Source: Candidatus Baltobacteraceae bacterium (lineage in GTDB: Bacteria > Vulcanimicrobiota > Vulcanimicrobiia > Vulcanimicrobiales > Vulcanimicrobiaceae). From it: a stretch of DNA of 64,000 bases. Each line of letters begins with the position of its first letter. Position 1 is the stretch's first letter. The notes below the pieces were generated by a model that ran no database searches, was not told where the DNA came from, and worked only from the letters and a program-made list of their open reading frames with translations. The DNA is taken from contig DATJTX010000018.1 in the NCBI GenBank assembly GCA_035502855.1, positions 144,773 through 208,772 on the forward strand. The letters are read 5' to 3'. A program made the translations under genes and the position numbers. Of the stretch, positions 18,641 to 26,969 are shown piece by piece.

Positions 18641-19705
18641 TTATTCCCCGTCATAGTAGTCGAGCTGCGGCGCGTTGCGCACCATCCAGCGGACGCCGGC
18701 CGTCGAGACCAGGAGCTTGTCGGACTCGGGGTAGTAGACGATGTTTTGCTCTTGCTCTTGTCCCAGTAGCAGGAGCGTGGCCTCGGCCGGGCTCTCGTTG
18801 ATCACCTGATGCGCGTGATCCGGGCCGACGGGAAACGCGATGAAATCGCCGGTTCGGCAGCGCATCGTTTCCTTCGTCGTACGAATGCTCGGCTCGCCGT
18901 CGAGCACGAGGAAGAGCTCCTCCTCGCTGAACTCCGCGTGAACCGGACAAAAGCGCGCGCCCGGCGGAAGCTTCACCACCTGATATCCCAGATGCTCGGC
19001 GCCGATCCAGAAGCCGACCTCGGCGTCGAACGAACGATAGCGCGGATTCGTCGCGAATTCTTCGTACCGCAGCTGGTCGAGATTGATCCGGTTGACCGCG
19101 ATCCCGCCGCGCGCGTGAAGCGCAACGCCGATCGCGCGCGTCGCGCCGCTCCACAGCGACGTACCGTCGCCGACCAACAGCACGTCGGGCTGCAGCGCGA
19201 GAAGTCGCCGCAGCGCGAGCACCGCTTTCATCGAGTCGCCGTACTTTTCGTCCGGCAAGAGCGAGAGCGACCCTGCCGGTGACCCGATCAACGCGTCACC
19301 GACGAGCACCGCATGAGCGGCACGCAGATGAAGCGCGAATTCGCCGGGCGTCTTTTGCGACTCGAGCGCGACGACCCGAGCGCCGGGAAAAAGTTCTTCA
19401 CCATCGGTGAGCACACGGTCGACGTTCACGCCGAGCAGCGGCGCCTCGCGTTCCGAGGTGGCGAGCAGTGCCCCGAACCGTTCGCGCAATGCGAGTGATT
19501 CGCGCAGGTGGTCGCGATTGGTCACGGCGATCAACGCGATGCCGCCGAGCGCCTCGATTTGCTCGGCATCGCTTGGTTCGAGCGCGAGCGGATCGACCGC
19601 GACATTGCCCTGCGCCGTAACAAAGAAATGGCTGTTGAAGAACAGGTTACGGTCGGGCTGCCACCGCGACCATGTGTAACCGTTTGGCATCGAGAGCTTT
19701 TGCAT
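18641..19705 (-). CDS. Metallo-beta-lactamase-like / cupin fusion protein
   Basis: 354-aa cytosolic protein. The N-terminal 220 residues follow an MBL-fold pattern (NSHFFVTAQGNVAVDPLALE, TNRDHLRES, HLRAAHAVLVGDALIGSPAG, VLLVGDGTSLWSGA) but lack the canonical HxHxDH zinc signature. The C-terminal 110 residues form a cupin (LPPGARFCPVHAEFSEEELF, then GDFIAFPVGPDHAHQVIN). The reading frame extends upstream, but ATG 19705 starts the conserved fold. Substrate unknown. It is followed by a small membrane protein. Confidence 0.75.
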   Translation of the reverse strand: MQKLSMPNGYTWSRWQPDRNLFFNSHFFVTAQGNVAVDPLALEPSDAEQIEALGGIALIAVTNRDHLRESLALRERFGALLATSEREAPLLGVNVDRVLTDGEELFPGARVVALESQKTPGEFALHLRAAHAVLVGDALIGSPAGSLSLLPDEKYGDSMKAVLALRRLLALQPDVLLVGDGTSLWSGATRAIGVALHARGGIAVNRINLDQLRYEEFATNPRYRSFDAEVGFWIGAEHLGYQVVKLPPGARFCPVHAEFSEEELFLVLDGEPSIRTTKETMRCRTGDFIAFPVGPDHAHQVINESPAEATLLLLGQEQEQNIVYYPESDKLLVSTAGVRWMVRNAPQLDYYDGE

Positions 19706-19741
19706 AATGTAGCGACAGTTCTTAGCGGAAAGGATGTTCCC

Positions 19742-19828
19742 ATGCCTCTGGTTCGCATCGATCTCCCCGCCGGCGGACACGGTAGAGAACGCGCACGTTT
19801 CTCTGTTGCTCGGAGTAGGCTGATATGA
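19742..19828 (+). pseudogene. Remnant of a 4-oxalocrotonate-tautomerase-like gene
   Basis: A short frame with a good RBS (GGAAAGGA) begins MPLVRIDLPAG, the diagnostic N-terminus of 4-OT family tautomerases with catalytic Pro2 (after Met removal). After 11 codons similarity ends and a stop follows at codon 29. I could not find the missing C-terminal part in another frame before 19979. The rest of the 19706-19979 gap has no gene; a TGNTATAGG-like -10 element occurs at about 19950. Confidence 0.55.
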
Positions 19829-19979
19829 TAGTGTGTCTGCATGTCTCAGCCCCAAATCGGATAGCGACCTGCGTTCCCGGGCACCATGGCACTGCGGCGT
19901 CGACGAGTCTTCTCCGCGTGAATAATGCGTTGCCTCCTGCACGTTTGCGTGCTATAGGGAGGCAGCGATTTCGTTTACC

Positions 19980-21500
19980 GTGACGCGGCTGCGGTGTGTG
20001 CCGGTCGCGATGTTACTTTCCCTCGCGGCTTGTGGTGGAGGCGGGCTGCCGACCGTGCCGCCGCCGGAGCCGTCCATCGCAGGGGTCGGCGTTTTTGACG
20101 GCAGTGTGGGCGGTTGCACCGTGTCGTACGACGGCCTGATCTGGTACGATGTCCCGTCCGGACCGTTCTCGCCGATCGACATCCGGTCGTCGCGGTGTAG
20201 TGTTGCGAACCTGGAGCGCAACGCGAACGCGATCATCCCGAAATGGGCGATCCCGAACGGAAGCACAAAGGCGATCTTCGTCGCCACGTCGTTGCAACAG
20301 GCGTACTCGGTATCGGGCATGCAGAAGCTTGAAGCGGATGCGTCCTCGGCGCGCGTCCCGATGACGTGGATGATCGGGAATTCCGCTTATTTTGCCAATG
20401 CATCACTGTATAATCAATATCACGCCCAAAACGGCGACGATGTGGAAACCGGCGAACTTGGGCCGCCGATCGCGCAGATGCAGTCATATTTTCCGTGGTA
20501 TGTGCCACACGTTTCCGTGGACGGCGCGGGTCACGAACGCTCACCGAGCACCGACGTTGCCGCCGGTTTTCAGGGGTTTTGGGGAATCACGTGGGACAGT
20601 CGCGGCATCGACGGCACGGACGACGAGGGCGCGCCGTGGGGCGAATACTGCGCTGACGTCACGTCGTACAAGCGGCCCGATCCCAACGGAGACTGCTCCT
20701 TCATTGCGTACGAGTGGACCGCGCGCGACCTCACTCGCGCCTACCTCTCCGGACTCGACTATTGGTTTTCCACCGACCCCGACGATATTCTGATCCGTGC
20801 CGGCTTCGACCCCGCGAGCGGCGCGCAGTACGAGCGCGAGATCATCGACGCCTACGCGGCCGCGGGGGAGAACACGCCATTCGTCGTGATGTCACAGCAA
20901 GAAAGCGCCGACGAGGGAAACTACCCGAGCGACGATCAGCTCATGACTGCCTTGTATCAGGAAGCCGTGAAGGACGGGATGAAGCTGGATACGTTCGCAT
21001 CCGTGAACGCCGACGCAAAGACATTCGGCGCACAGCCCCGCGCCGTCGCATTCCCATACCTCACGGGCGGGAATCTCGTGCCGTCCCCCGAGTTGAACGG
21101 CGGAACGCTGTACCCGGCGACGATCGACTATCACGATAACAACGTAGGGATGACGTTTCTCGCCGGACACACGACCCCGACGCGGGTCTTCGAGTACGCT
21201 GCGGACCCGCAGTCGTTCTATGACGTTCCGCTCGCGCAGCTTTCGGCTGCGCAGACGCCCACGCTCAGCGGCGTCGCCGTTGCAAATGGGTCGATAACGT
21301 TTGCGTTTTCCGCACCTGCAGCGATCTACTACGGCGTCGCCATTTGGGCCGATCCGTCGGTTCTCGGCATCACCGGAGCAGCCGTCACGCCGGCCGGAAG
21401 CGCCGGCGTGGTCCTTACCTTCCAGCTGCAAGAGGGGGTCAACGATATCAGCTTCCCTTGTCCCGGCTGTACCGGCACGACGTTTGCGTACTCTACGTAA
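19980..21500 (+). CDS. Uncharacterised secreted lipoprotein, possibly carbohydrate-active
   Basis: 506-aa lipoprotein: signal MTRLRCVPVAMLLSLAAC with lipobox LAAC, then a Gly/Pro linker. The body has features suggestive of a TIM-barrel/NodB-like deacetylase or hydrolase (VPMTWMIGNSAYF, HVSVDGAGHERSPST, GFWGITWDSRGIDGTDDEG, PFVVMSQQESADEGNYPSDD), with a beta-rich C-terminal domain from about residue 420. This is a weak structural impression, not a family match. Start GTG 19980; a GGGAGG lies 17 nt upstream, too far for a typical RBS. The next gene starts inside its end. Confidence 0.7.
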   Translation: MTRLRCVPVAMLLSLAACGGGGLPTVPPPEPSIAGVGVFDGSVGGCTVSYDGLIWYDVPSGPFSPIDIRSSRCSVANLERNANAIIPKWAIPNGSTKAIFVATSLQQAYSVSGMQKLEADASSARVPMTWMIGNSAYFANASLYNQYHAQNGDDVETGELGPPIAQMQSYFPWYVPHVSVDGAGHERSPSTDVAAGFQGFWGITWDSRGIDGTDDEGAPWGEYCADVTSYKRPDPNGDCSFIAYEWTARDLTRAYLSGLDYWFSTDPDDILIRAGFDPASGAQYEREIIDAYAAAGENTPFVVMSQQESADEGNYPSDDQLMTALYQEAVKDGMKLDTFASVNADAKTFGAQPRAVAFPYLTGGNLVPSPELNGGTLYPATIDYHDNNVGMTFLAGHTTPTRVFEYAADPQSFYDVPLAQLSAAQTPTLSGVAVANGSITFAFSAPAAIYYGVAIWADPSVLGITGAAVTPAGSAGVVLTFQLQEGVNDISFPCPGCTGTTFAYST

Positions 21501-22275
21501 TTCGCTCGTCTGCAGCATCCTCGCGTTGCAGGTCTTGGCGTTGAACGTGCCATCTGCGGTCGCGGCGCAGAGCGCGAATTCGCCGTGCCCGATCAATACC
21601 GGGCTGGATCCAGCCTGCCCGCTGACCGCGGTGGGAATCAGCGATTCAACCACCGCGCTGACGCAGACGGCAACGCAGCACGAGACCATCCTCTTTGGAT
21701 CGTGGGAAATGAACGGCGACCGAGAGCTGAGGGTAACGATGCCCGTGTACGAGCATCTCGGGATCGCCGGAGTCGGGGACGCTTTCGGTACGGGCGACGC
21801 CGCGGTCGGATACACGCAGGCCTTTGGCGGTACGAAGCGACTCACGCAAGTCGCCGGATTATCAGTGTCGTTTGCGACCGGCGCGACGAACTTCTCCGCC
21901 GGCAGCACGCAGCTTACGCCGCTGTATGCCCTTTCCTACGCTCTCGGTGACCGAATCTCGCTGATTACGATCGGGCAATACAGCTTCTGCGCGGGCGGGA
22001 CGAAATTGCCGTTCGCGCCGCGCACGCAGGATCTCGTCATCATTCCGCGAGCCGTCATCGATCTTTCTCGGTCGGGATTGTACACTGCGCTAGAATTGCG
22101 GGGATCCGACATAACCGGCGAGGAGCGTTACCAGGCCTACCAATCAGGCATAAGTCTCGGAATCGTTCACCGCCATCTGAATCTTGCCGCGACCTACGGA
22201 GTCCCAATTGACCGCTTTACACGTGAGGACGAGTTCTATCACGAATTCGGTGTACGCATATCGTGGCAACGGTAA
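21484..22275 (+). CDS. Uncharacterised outer-membrane-barrel-like protein
   Basis: 263-aa exported protein. TTG 21484, inside the end of the upstream lipoprotein gene, gives a clean signal peptide (MRTLRNSLVCSILALQVLAL... ending AVAAQ). The body alternates polar and hydrophobic residues and ends in GVRISWQR, consistent with a small beta-barrel. Motifs such as TAVGISDSTTALTQTATQHE and VGDAFGTGDAAVGYTQAF resemble transporter-type barrel families, but I cannot assign one. Probably co-transcribed with the lipoprotein. Confidence 0.65.
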   Translation: MRTLRNSLVCSILALQVLALNVPSAVAAQSANSPCPINTGLDPACPLTAVGISDSTTALTQTATQHETILFGSWEMNGDRELRVTMPVYEHLGIAGVGDAFGTGDAAVGYTQAFGGTKRLTQVAGLSVSFATGATNFSAGSTQLTPLYALSYALGDRISLITIGQYSFCAGGTKLPFAPRTQDLVIIPRAVIDLSRSGLYTALELRGSDITGEERYQAYQSGISLGIVHRHLNLAATYGVPIDRFTREDEFYHEFGVRISWQR

Positions 22276-22568
22276 CTTCCGCTCGGATCGATCGAGACGC
22301 GAGCACCGCCGATCAAGGCGCTGCGCACGCGATGATCCCAAAAGGTGAGAATCCGCACGACGACCGGCCGCAGGCGCGCGATGATTTCACGCGCGCGTTG
22401 CGAGATCGTCACGGCGTCGCGCGCCCACTTGGGGTGATCGCGCGGCAACAGCGAGGTATCGTGTTCGCTCTCGGCGATCGCCGGAACGACCTGCTCCGGT
22501 GCGATCGGCGCGGCCTGCGTCTGCGGCGGCGCTACCCGCCCTTCGTCGCCGTCAACGCGCCGCAGCAC
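22239..22568 (-). CDS. Small protein after the flagellar sigma factor; possible FlgM-like
   Basis: 109-aa frame starting at GTG 22568, overlapping the sigma-factor end by 17 nt; its 3' end overlaps the converging barrel gene by 37 nt. The stretch DAVTISQRAREIIARLR resembles motifs seen in FlgM and other flagellar regulators, and the position directly after a FliA-type sigma is where an anti-sigma would be expected. The remainder shows no recognisable domain. Coding status is moderately supported. Confidence 0.4.
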   Translation of the reverse strand: MLRRVDGDEGRVAPPQTQAAPIAPEQVVPAIAESEHDTSLLPRDHPKWARDAVTISQRAREIIARLRPVVVRILTFWDHRVRSALIGGARVSIDPSGSYRCHDMRTPNS

Positions 22569-23223
22569 GAATGCTCCGGCGCAACTTTTTCATCGCGGCG
22601 ATGTGCAGCTGCGAGGCGCGCTGTGGCGAGATCTGCATCCGCCGTCCGACTTCGCGCAGCGAACATTCGCCGTAGTAATGACCGCGAATCACTTGCCGCT
22701 GTCGCAGCGGCAACGCATCGACCAATTCGCCGATCGCCTCGCGCTCGCCGCGCGCCGCCAGGATCTGCGCCGGATCGCCGCTCCAATCGCGGGCGAGGCG
22801 CTCGCCCTCCGGCAGCGGCCGATCGAGCGAGAGGGGGACACCCAGCGTTACCGCCGCGGTGGCGCGCAGAAAACCGGGACGCCGCCGCTCCATCTCCTCC
22901 ATGCTCGGCACCGCTCCACGTTCGCCCGCAATTTGATAGCGTTCGATTTCGCCGTCGCGCATCGCGCGCCGCGTGCGCTCCGAAACCGGATCCATGCGGC
23001 GGATGCCGTTGAGCATCGCACCCGAAATCAGGTGCCGCGCGTAATGTTCGAGCGAGGTGCCGCGGGAGGGATCGTAGTTATCCACTGCGCGAATCAACCC
23101 GATGCTGCCGTCGCCGACCAAATCATCGTAATCGCACGGAACCAGACGACTGATGCGGCGGGCAATTCGTTTCACCAGCGGCAGCAGCTCGCGAATCAGC
23201 GCTTCGCGGGTCTCGTCAGTCAC
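22552..23223 (-). CDS. fliA: FliA/WhiG-type alternative sigma factor
   Basis: 223-aa sigma-70 family protein. Region 2 lies at about 30-80 (CDYDDLVGDGSIGLIRAVDN, YDPSRGTSLEHYARHLISGA) and region 4 at about 165-215 (LPLRQRQVIRGHYYGECSLR, then EVGRRMQISPQRASQLHIAA). Length and motif order fit sigma-28 (FliA) and sporulation/motility sigma factors. GTG 23223 overlaps the mini-FlgJ stop by 8 nt, so it is in the flagellar rod operon, supporting a motility role. Confidence 0.88.
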   Translation of the reverse strand: MTDETREALIRELLPLVKRIARRISRLVPCDYDDLVGDGSIGLIRAVDNYDPSRGTSLEHYARHLISGAMLNGIRRMDPVSERTRRAMRDGEIERYQIAGERGAVPSMEEMERRRPGFLRATAAVTLGVPLSLDRPLPEGERLARDWSGDPAQILAARGEREAIGELVDALPLRQRQVIRGHYYGECSLREVGRRMQISPQRASQLHIAAMKKLRRSIRAAAR

Positions 23224-23410
23224 CCGTTTGCAGCCTTGCCGCGATCAGCGAACCGAACCCGTGCGGATCGCGTTCCGCGATCGATTGGGCGAGCGCGCCG
23301 ATACCGTAGTCGCCCAGGGCGTCAAACCCCGCCGCGAGCGGGCGCAGTGCGCTCTCGAGAAAGAGCGCCTCGAGCAGCACACCGGCGCGCGCGGCGGCGA
23401 GCTTATCCAC
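23216..23410 (-). CDS. Mini FlgJ: stand-alone rod-binding domain
   Basis: 64-aa protein (GTG 23410) overlapping both the FlgG stop (8 nt) and the sigma start (8 nt). AAARAGVLLEALFLESALRP and ALAQSIAERDPHGFGSLIAA match the FlgJ N-terminal rod-binding domain (EALFL core and a C-terminal helix with an HGFG-type turn). It lacks the muramidase domain of enterobacterial FlgJ. It would cap or scaffold rod assembly in the periplasm. Confidence 0.65.
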   Translation of the reverse strand: MDKLAAARAGVLLEALFLESALRPLAAGFDALGDYGIGALAQSIAERDPHGFGSLIAARLQTGD

Positions 23411-24128
23411 GCTGGAGATTGTTGGCAATACGCAGCATCTCGTCGGCGGCCTGGATGCCCTTGGCATTGGCTTCGTACGCCCGTTGCGCGGTGAGAATCT
23501 GCATCATCGATTCGACGATCGAAACATTCGACTGCTCGAGCATGCCGTAGCGAAGGTTCGGTCCGTTCTCACCGCCGGGCGCGATCAGCCGCGGCGGACC
23601 CGATGCCGTCGTCTGCATGAACAGCGCGCCGTCGGCGCTTTGCAAGTGCTCGGGGGCGGCGAATTCGGCCAAACGCAGATGCGCGACGACGTGCGTTCCC
23701 ATCGCGGTCGTGACCGTTACCGCGCCGTCTGCGGTCACGCTCGCGCTAACCGCGTCGGCCGGAATGCGCACGCCGGCGAGTTGCCACCCCGTTGCCGTGC
23801 GCAGCGTTCCGTCGGAGGCGCGCGAAAATTCACCCGCACGCGTGTAAGCGCGCGCTTTGCCGTCGGTGAGAACGAAGAAGCCATCGCCGTCGATCGCGAC
23901 GTCGAACGGACCGTTGCTGCGCTCGAGCTTCCCGGTTTTGAAGAGCGCTTGCTCGCCGACGCGTACCGTGCCCGCACCCGGTTCACCCGGCGCGGCGAGC
24001 GCGGAAAAAACGTCCTCCGACTCCTTGAAGCCGACGACGTCGGCGTTCGCCAAATTGTTGGCGATCGTATCCAGATTCGCTTGCTGCGCGGCCATGCCGC
24101 TGGCCGCAGCGAAGAGCGCGCGGTCCAT
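23403..24128 (-). CDS. flgG: Flagellar basal-body rod protein FlgG
   Basis: 241-aa axial protein of the distal rod. The N-terminus MDRALFAAASGMAAQQANLD with IANNLANADVVGFK and the C-terminal MLEQSNVSIVESMMQILTAQ, then RAYEANAKGIQAADEMLRIA, are the two halves of the rod/hook coiled coil, with FDVAIDGDGFFVL in the middle. ATG 24128 follows the upstream rod gene stop without a gap. FlgG versus FlgF is judged on C-terminal similarity. Confidence 0.9.
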   Translation of the reverse strand: MDRALFAAASGMAAQQANLDTIANNLANADVVGFKESEDVFSALAAPGEPGAGTVRVGEQALFKTGKLERSNGPFDVAIDGDGFFVLTDGKARAYTRAGEFSRASDGTLRTATGWQLAGVRIPADAVSASVTADGAVTVTTAMGTHVVAHLRLAEFAAPEHLQSADGALFMQTTASGPPRLIAPGGENGPNLRYGMLEQSNVSIVESMMQILTAQRAYEANAKGIQAADEMLRIANNLQRG

Positions 24129-24647
24129 CTACTTGACCTGCGCCACGTCGTTGCTGCTCTTCCGGCGAACGCCGTCGATGGCGGCGACGACTTTTTCCGC
24201 GCTCTCGAACGCGCGCTGCGAGGTCAGCACGTTCACCATCTCGTCGATTGCGTTGACGTCGGAGGTTTCGAGGAATCCGCTGCGGACGCTTGCGCCCGGT
24301 CCGAGCATCGTTCCGATCAGCGCGCGTCCCGCGCAGTCGCGCAGCACGCCGCGCCGATCGCGTTCGAACGCGCCGTTGCGCGTCGTGCCGATCGTGCCGT
24401 CGGCCGCGCGCACGCGAAACGCGCCTTCGCCGACGATCGCGAAGTCGGTCGCCCGGCCGGTATGGCGATAGGCGCCGTGGTCGGGCGCGGTGATGCGTGC
24501 GATCTCGACGCCGTGCGCGGTCAATTTGCCGCGCGCCAGCACGGCGTGGAAGCCGTCACTGGAAACGTTGGCGAGATTCGCGGTTGCGATGTCCAGCCGC
24601 GTGCGTGCCGCCGCCATGGCGCTGGCTGCCCAGTCGATTCCGTCCAT
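24129..24647 (-). CDS. Short FlgF-like rod protein
   Basis: 172-aa flagellar rod-family protein: N-terminal MDGIDWAASAMAAARTRLDI with TANLANVSSDGFHAV, middle DFAIVGEGAFRVR, and C-terminal GFLETSDVNAIDEMVNVLTS, then QRAFESAEKVVAAIDGV. It is shorter than FlgG and diverged; FlgF, FlgC or FlgB-like roles are possible. The frame is open upstream, but ATG 24647 starts the conserved helix. First gene of the rod-protein/sigma operon. Confidence 0.8.
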   Translation of the reverse strand: MDGIDWAASAMAAARTRLDIATANLANVSSDGFHAVLARGKLTAHGVEIARITAPDHGAYRHTGRATDFAIVGEGAFRVRAADGTIGTTRNGAFERDRRGVLRDCAGRALIGTMLGPGASVRSGFLETSDVNAIDEMVNVLTSQRAFESAEKVVAAIDGVRRKSSNDVAQVK

Positions 24648-24691
24648 GCGCGCATGGTAGGTGAGGACTATGGCCGAATCGTGACCGCGAT

Positions 24692-25057
24692 ATGGCAACG
24701 CTATGGTCGCGCGCGCTCGCCGCGCTGCTTTTCTCGCTGCTCGCCGCATGTGCGTCGCAGCCCACGCCCCAGGAAGCGGTCGCCGCCAAGGAGACGGCCG
24801 CACTTGCACCGCTCAAGGCGCGGTATCCCGATATCGTGACCGCGTTCAATCTACACGGAACGCGGCTCGATATCGCGATCGACGCGAACGGCTACATCGC
24901 AACCGGCGACGACGCCGTCGCGCGCTTCAAAAAGGCGGCGTCGCAAGACTGGAAGCAGGCCTGGAGCGGCGCGCACCCGCATCAGCACGCCACGCTCACC
25001 GTCCGGCTGATCGATTTCATCGGCCGCACCTGGGCGACCGAACGCGTTCGCGCCTAG
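24692..25057 (+). CDS. Small uncharacterised lipoprotein
   Basis: 121-aa lipoprotein with signal MATLWSRALAALLFSLLAAC and lipobox LAAC. The mature part contains LHGTRLDIAIDANGYIATGDD, then a helical W-rich segment (SQDWKQAWSGAHPHQHATLT), suggesting a small two-layer fold. No family recognised. Converges with fabH, overlapping its stop by 4 nt. Probably a substrate of the Lgt/LspA pathway encoded 3 kb away. Confidence 0.7.
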   Translation: MATLWSRALAALLFSLLAACASQPTPQEAVAAKETAALAPLKARYPDIVTAFNLHGTRLDIAIDANGYIATGDDAVARFKKAASQDWKQAWSGAHPHQHATLTVRLIDFIGRTWATERVRA

Positions 25058-26043
25058 ATCACGACCACGTTGCCGGCGGTGACGAGCCCGCCGCCGAAGC
25101 CCATGATCAACACGCGCTGCCCGCTCTTCACCCTCCCGTCGCGCATCGCGGGAATCAGGGCGAGCGGAATGCTCACCGCCGACGTGTTGCCGTATTGCGT
25201 TACCGAGAGGAGCGTGCGCTCGATCGGGAACCCGATGCGTTTGCACAGTGCCTCGATCATGCGTTCGTTGGCGCTATGCGGTACGAACCAATCGATCTGC
25301 TCGAGCGTCATCCCTGCGCGCTGCAGTATCCGCTCGATGTCGGCCGGCACGTTTTCGAGCACCCAGCGGTAGACCTCGCGGCCGTTCTGGCGCAACAGTC
25401 GCGATTCGTCGATGGTGCCGTTGATCTCGGTGCGCGTGCCGGTGCGATAGAGAAACTTCCCGCCGCCGCCGTCCGAGCCGTGCGACATGCCCAATATCTG
25501 CGGCCGTTCGCTGCGCTCGATCAGCGCGACGCCGGCGCCGTCGCCGAAGAGCACGGCGGTCGAGCGGTCGGTGTAGTCGACGCTGCGCGTCAGGGCGTCG
25601 GCCGCCATTGCGAGGACCCGATCGCACTCGCCGCTCGCGATCAGACCGCACGCCAGATTGATGCCGTACGCGAAGCCCGCGCACGCGGTGGAGATGTCGA
25701 GCGCGCCGACGCTCTTGGGCAGGCCGTAGTACAGCTGCAGCATCGCCGAGAGGCTCGGATACTCATAATCGGGCGTCGTCGACGCGACGATCAGATAATC
25801 GACGGCGCGTAAATCGACATCCGGATGATGCTCGAGCAAGTCGTCGATCGCACCGATCGCGAGGTCGCTCGAGTACTCGTGCTCGGCGACGACGTGGCGT
25901 TCGCGAATGCCGGTGCGCTGTACGATCCACTCGTCGCTGGTCTCGAACATGCTCTCGAAATCCGCGTTCGTGAGCACGCGCGGGGGAACGTACATGCCCA
26001 CGGCGCTCATCCGCGCCGGCGCGCTAACGAACCGTTGCTGCAC
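25054..26043 (-). CDS. fabH: Beta-ketoacyl-ACP synthase III
   Basis: Condenses acyl-CoA with malonyl-ACP to start fatty-acid synthesis. The 329-aa thiolase-fold protein has the Cys-His-Asn triad: Cys121 in DISTACAGFAYG, His256 in VPHSANERM, Asn286 in QYGNTSAV; SDEWIVQRTGIRER is the typical N-terminal motif. GTG 26043 overlaps the divIVA stop by one base; an internal ATG (MSAVGMYVPP) is an alternative start. Last gene of the lgt-yggS-sepF-divIVA-fabH operon. Confidence 0.93.
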   Translation of the reverse strand: MQQRFVSAPARMSAVGMYVPPRVLTNADFESMFETSDEWIVQRTGIRERHVVAEHEYSSDLAIGAIDDLLEHHPDVDLRAVDYLIVASTTPDYEYPSLSAMLQLYYGLPKSVGALDISTACAGFAYGINLACGLIASGECDRVLAMAADALTRSVDYTDRSTAVLFGDGAGVALIERSERPQILGMSHGSDGGGGKFLYRTGTRTEINGTIDESRLLRQNGREVYRWVLENVPADIERILQRAGMTLEQIDWFVPHSANERMIEALCKRIGFPIERTLLSVTQYGNTSAVSIPLALIPAMRDGRVKSGQRVLIMGFGGGLVTAGNVVVI

Positions 26044-26552
26044 TAATAAACTTCGAGTCGCGTCGTGTCGTTGCTCGGCGCCGGCGGCTCTTCCGGCCGC
26101 GGCGGCTGATGCACGTTGTCGAGCAAGGAGAGATGCGTCGTCAGCACGCTGCGCAATTCGCTTTTCGCCTTCTCTGCCGCTTCGCAGGCGCGCTGGTGTT
26201 CGCGCCGGACTTCAGAGATCGCTTCGTTGTACGAGGCGATCTCGCGCTCGGACGCCAGACGCGCCTGCTCGCGGATGAGGTCGGCTTCCTTATGCGCCGA
26301 TGCCTTGACCTCATCGGCGGTACGTTGCGCGAGCACCAGCGTGTTGTGCAGCGATTCTTCCATCGCCTTGAAGTGGCTGATGCGCTCTTTGAGATCGGCG
26401 ATCTCCGCCTCGAGCGCCGCGCGATGCTGCGCATCGTCCTCGAGCGTCTCGATCACTTCGTCGAGAAATTGATCGACTTCCGCGCGGTCGTATCCTTGCA
26501 ACGCTTTTTTGAAGGTTTTGTGCTGGATGTCGACAGGCGTAATTTTCTCCAT
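26043..26552 (-). CDS. divIVA: DivIVA-domain cell-division/polarity protein
   Basis: 169-aa coiled-coil protein. Residues 1-40 form the DivIVA membrane-binding/lipid-sensing N-domain (ITPVDIQHKTFKKALQGYDR, AEVDQFLDEV), followed by a long coiled coil to about 140 and a Pro-rich tail. It would sense negatively curved membrane at septa and poles. It begins immediately downstream of sepF, the classic division-gene order of monoderms. Confidence 0.92.
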   Translation of the reverse strand: MEKITPVDIQHKTFKKALQGYDRAEVDQFLDEVIETLEDDAQHRAALEAEIADLKERISHFKAMEESLHNTLVLAQRTADEVKASAHKEADLIREQARLASEREIASYNEAISEVRREHQRACEAAEKAKSELRSVLTTHLSLLDNVHQPPRPEEPPAPSNDTTRLEVY

Positions 26553-26969
26553 CTATCCTCGTCCGGCCATAAAATCGAGTGTGGAATCACCCATCATCGA
26601 ATCGCGCAGCCCCGCCGCGTTCACGACCACACCCGCCGGAACCACGAGGTAGATGGCTTCAGCCAACTTCTGAATCTTCCCGTCGATCGTGTAGGCCACT
26701 CCGGACGTAAAATCGACCACGCGCTGGAGCAGCGTCCGGTCGGCGTTTTGCAGGTTGATGATCACGACTTGCCGGTTGCGCAGCGCGTCGGCAATTTCGA
26801 CGACATCCTGAAAGCCGCGGGGCGAGTACACGCTGACCTCGGTGCCGGCGCGGCGCCCCGCACCCGAAAGCGGCACCACCCGGCCTGACGGCGCAGGCTC
26901 GTCGTCATAGAGATCCTCTTCTTCGTCGCGGATCGAGAAGAACGACCCGAGTTTGCTGAACATGCTCAT
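26553..26969 (-). CDS. sepF: SepF, FtsZ membrane anchor
   Basis: 138-aa protein: short amphipathic N-terminus (MSMFSKLGSFFSIRDEEEDL), an acidic linker, then the SepF core (VSVYSPRGFQDVVEIADALR, VVIINLQNADRTLLQRVVDF, GVAYTIDGKIQKLAEAIYLV). It bundles FtsZ and tethers it to the membrane in organisms that often lack ZipA. ATG 26969 overlaps the yggS TGA by 4 nt; the ATG 6 nt later is possible. Confidence 0.92.
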   Translation of the reverse strand: MSMFSKLGSFFSIRDEEEDLYDDEPAPSGRVVPLSGAGRRAGTEVSVYSPRGFQDVVEIADALRNRQVVIINLQNADRTLLQRVVDFTSGVAYTIDGKIQKLAEAIYLVVPAGVVVNAAGLRDSMMGDSTLDFMAGRG

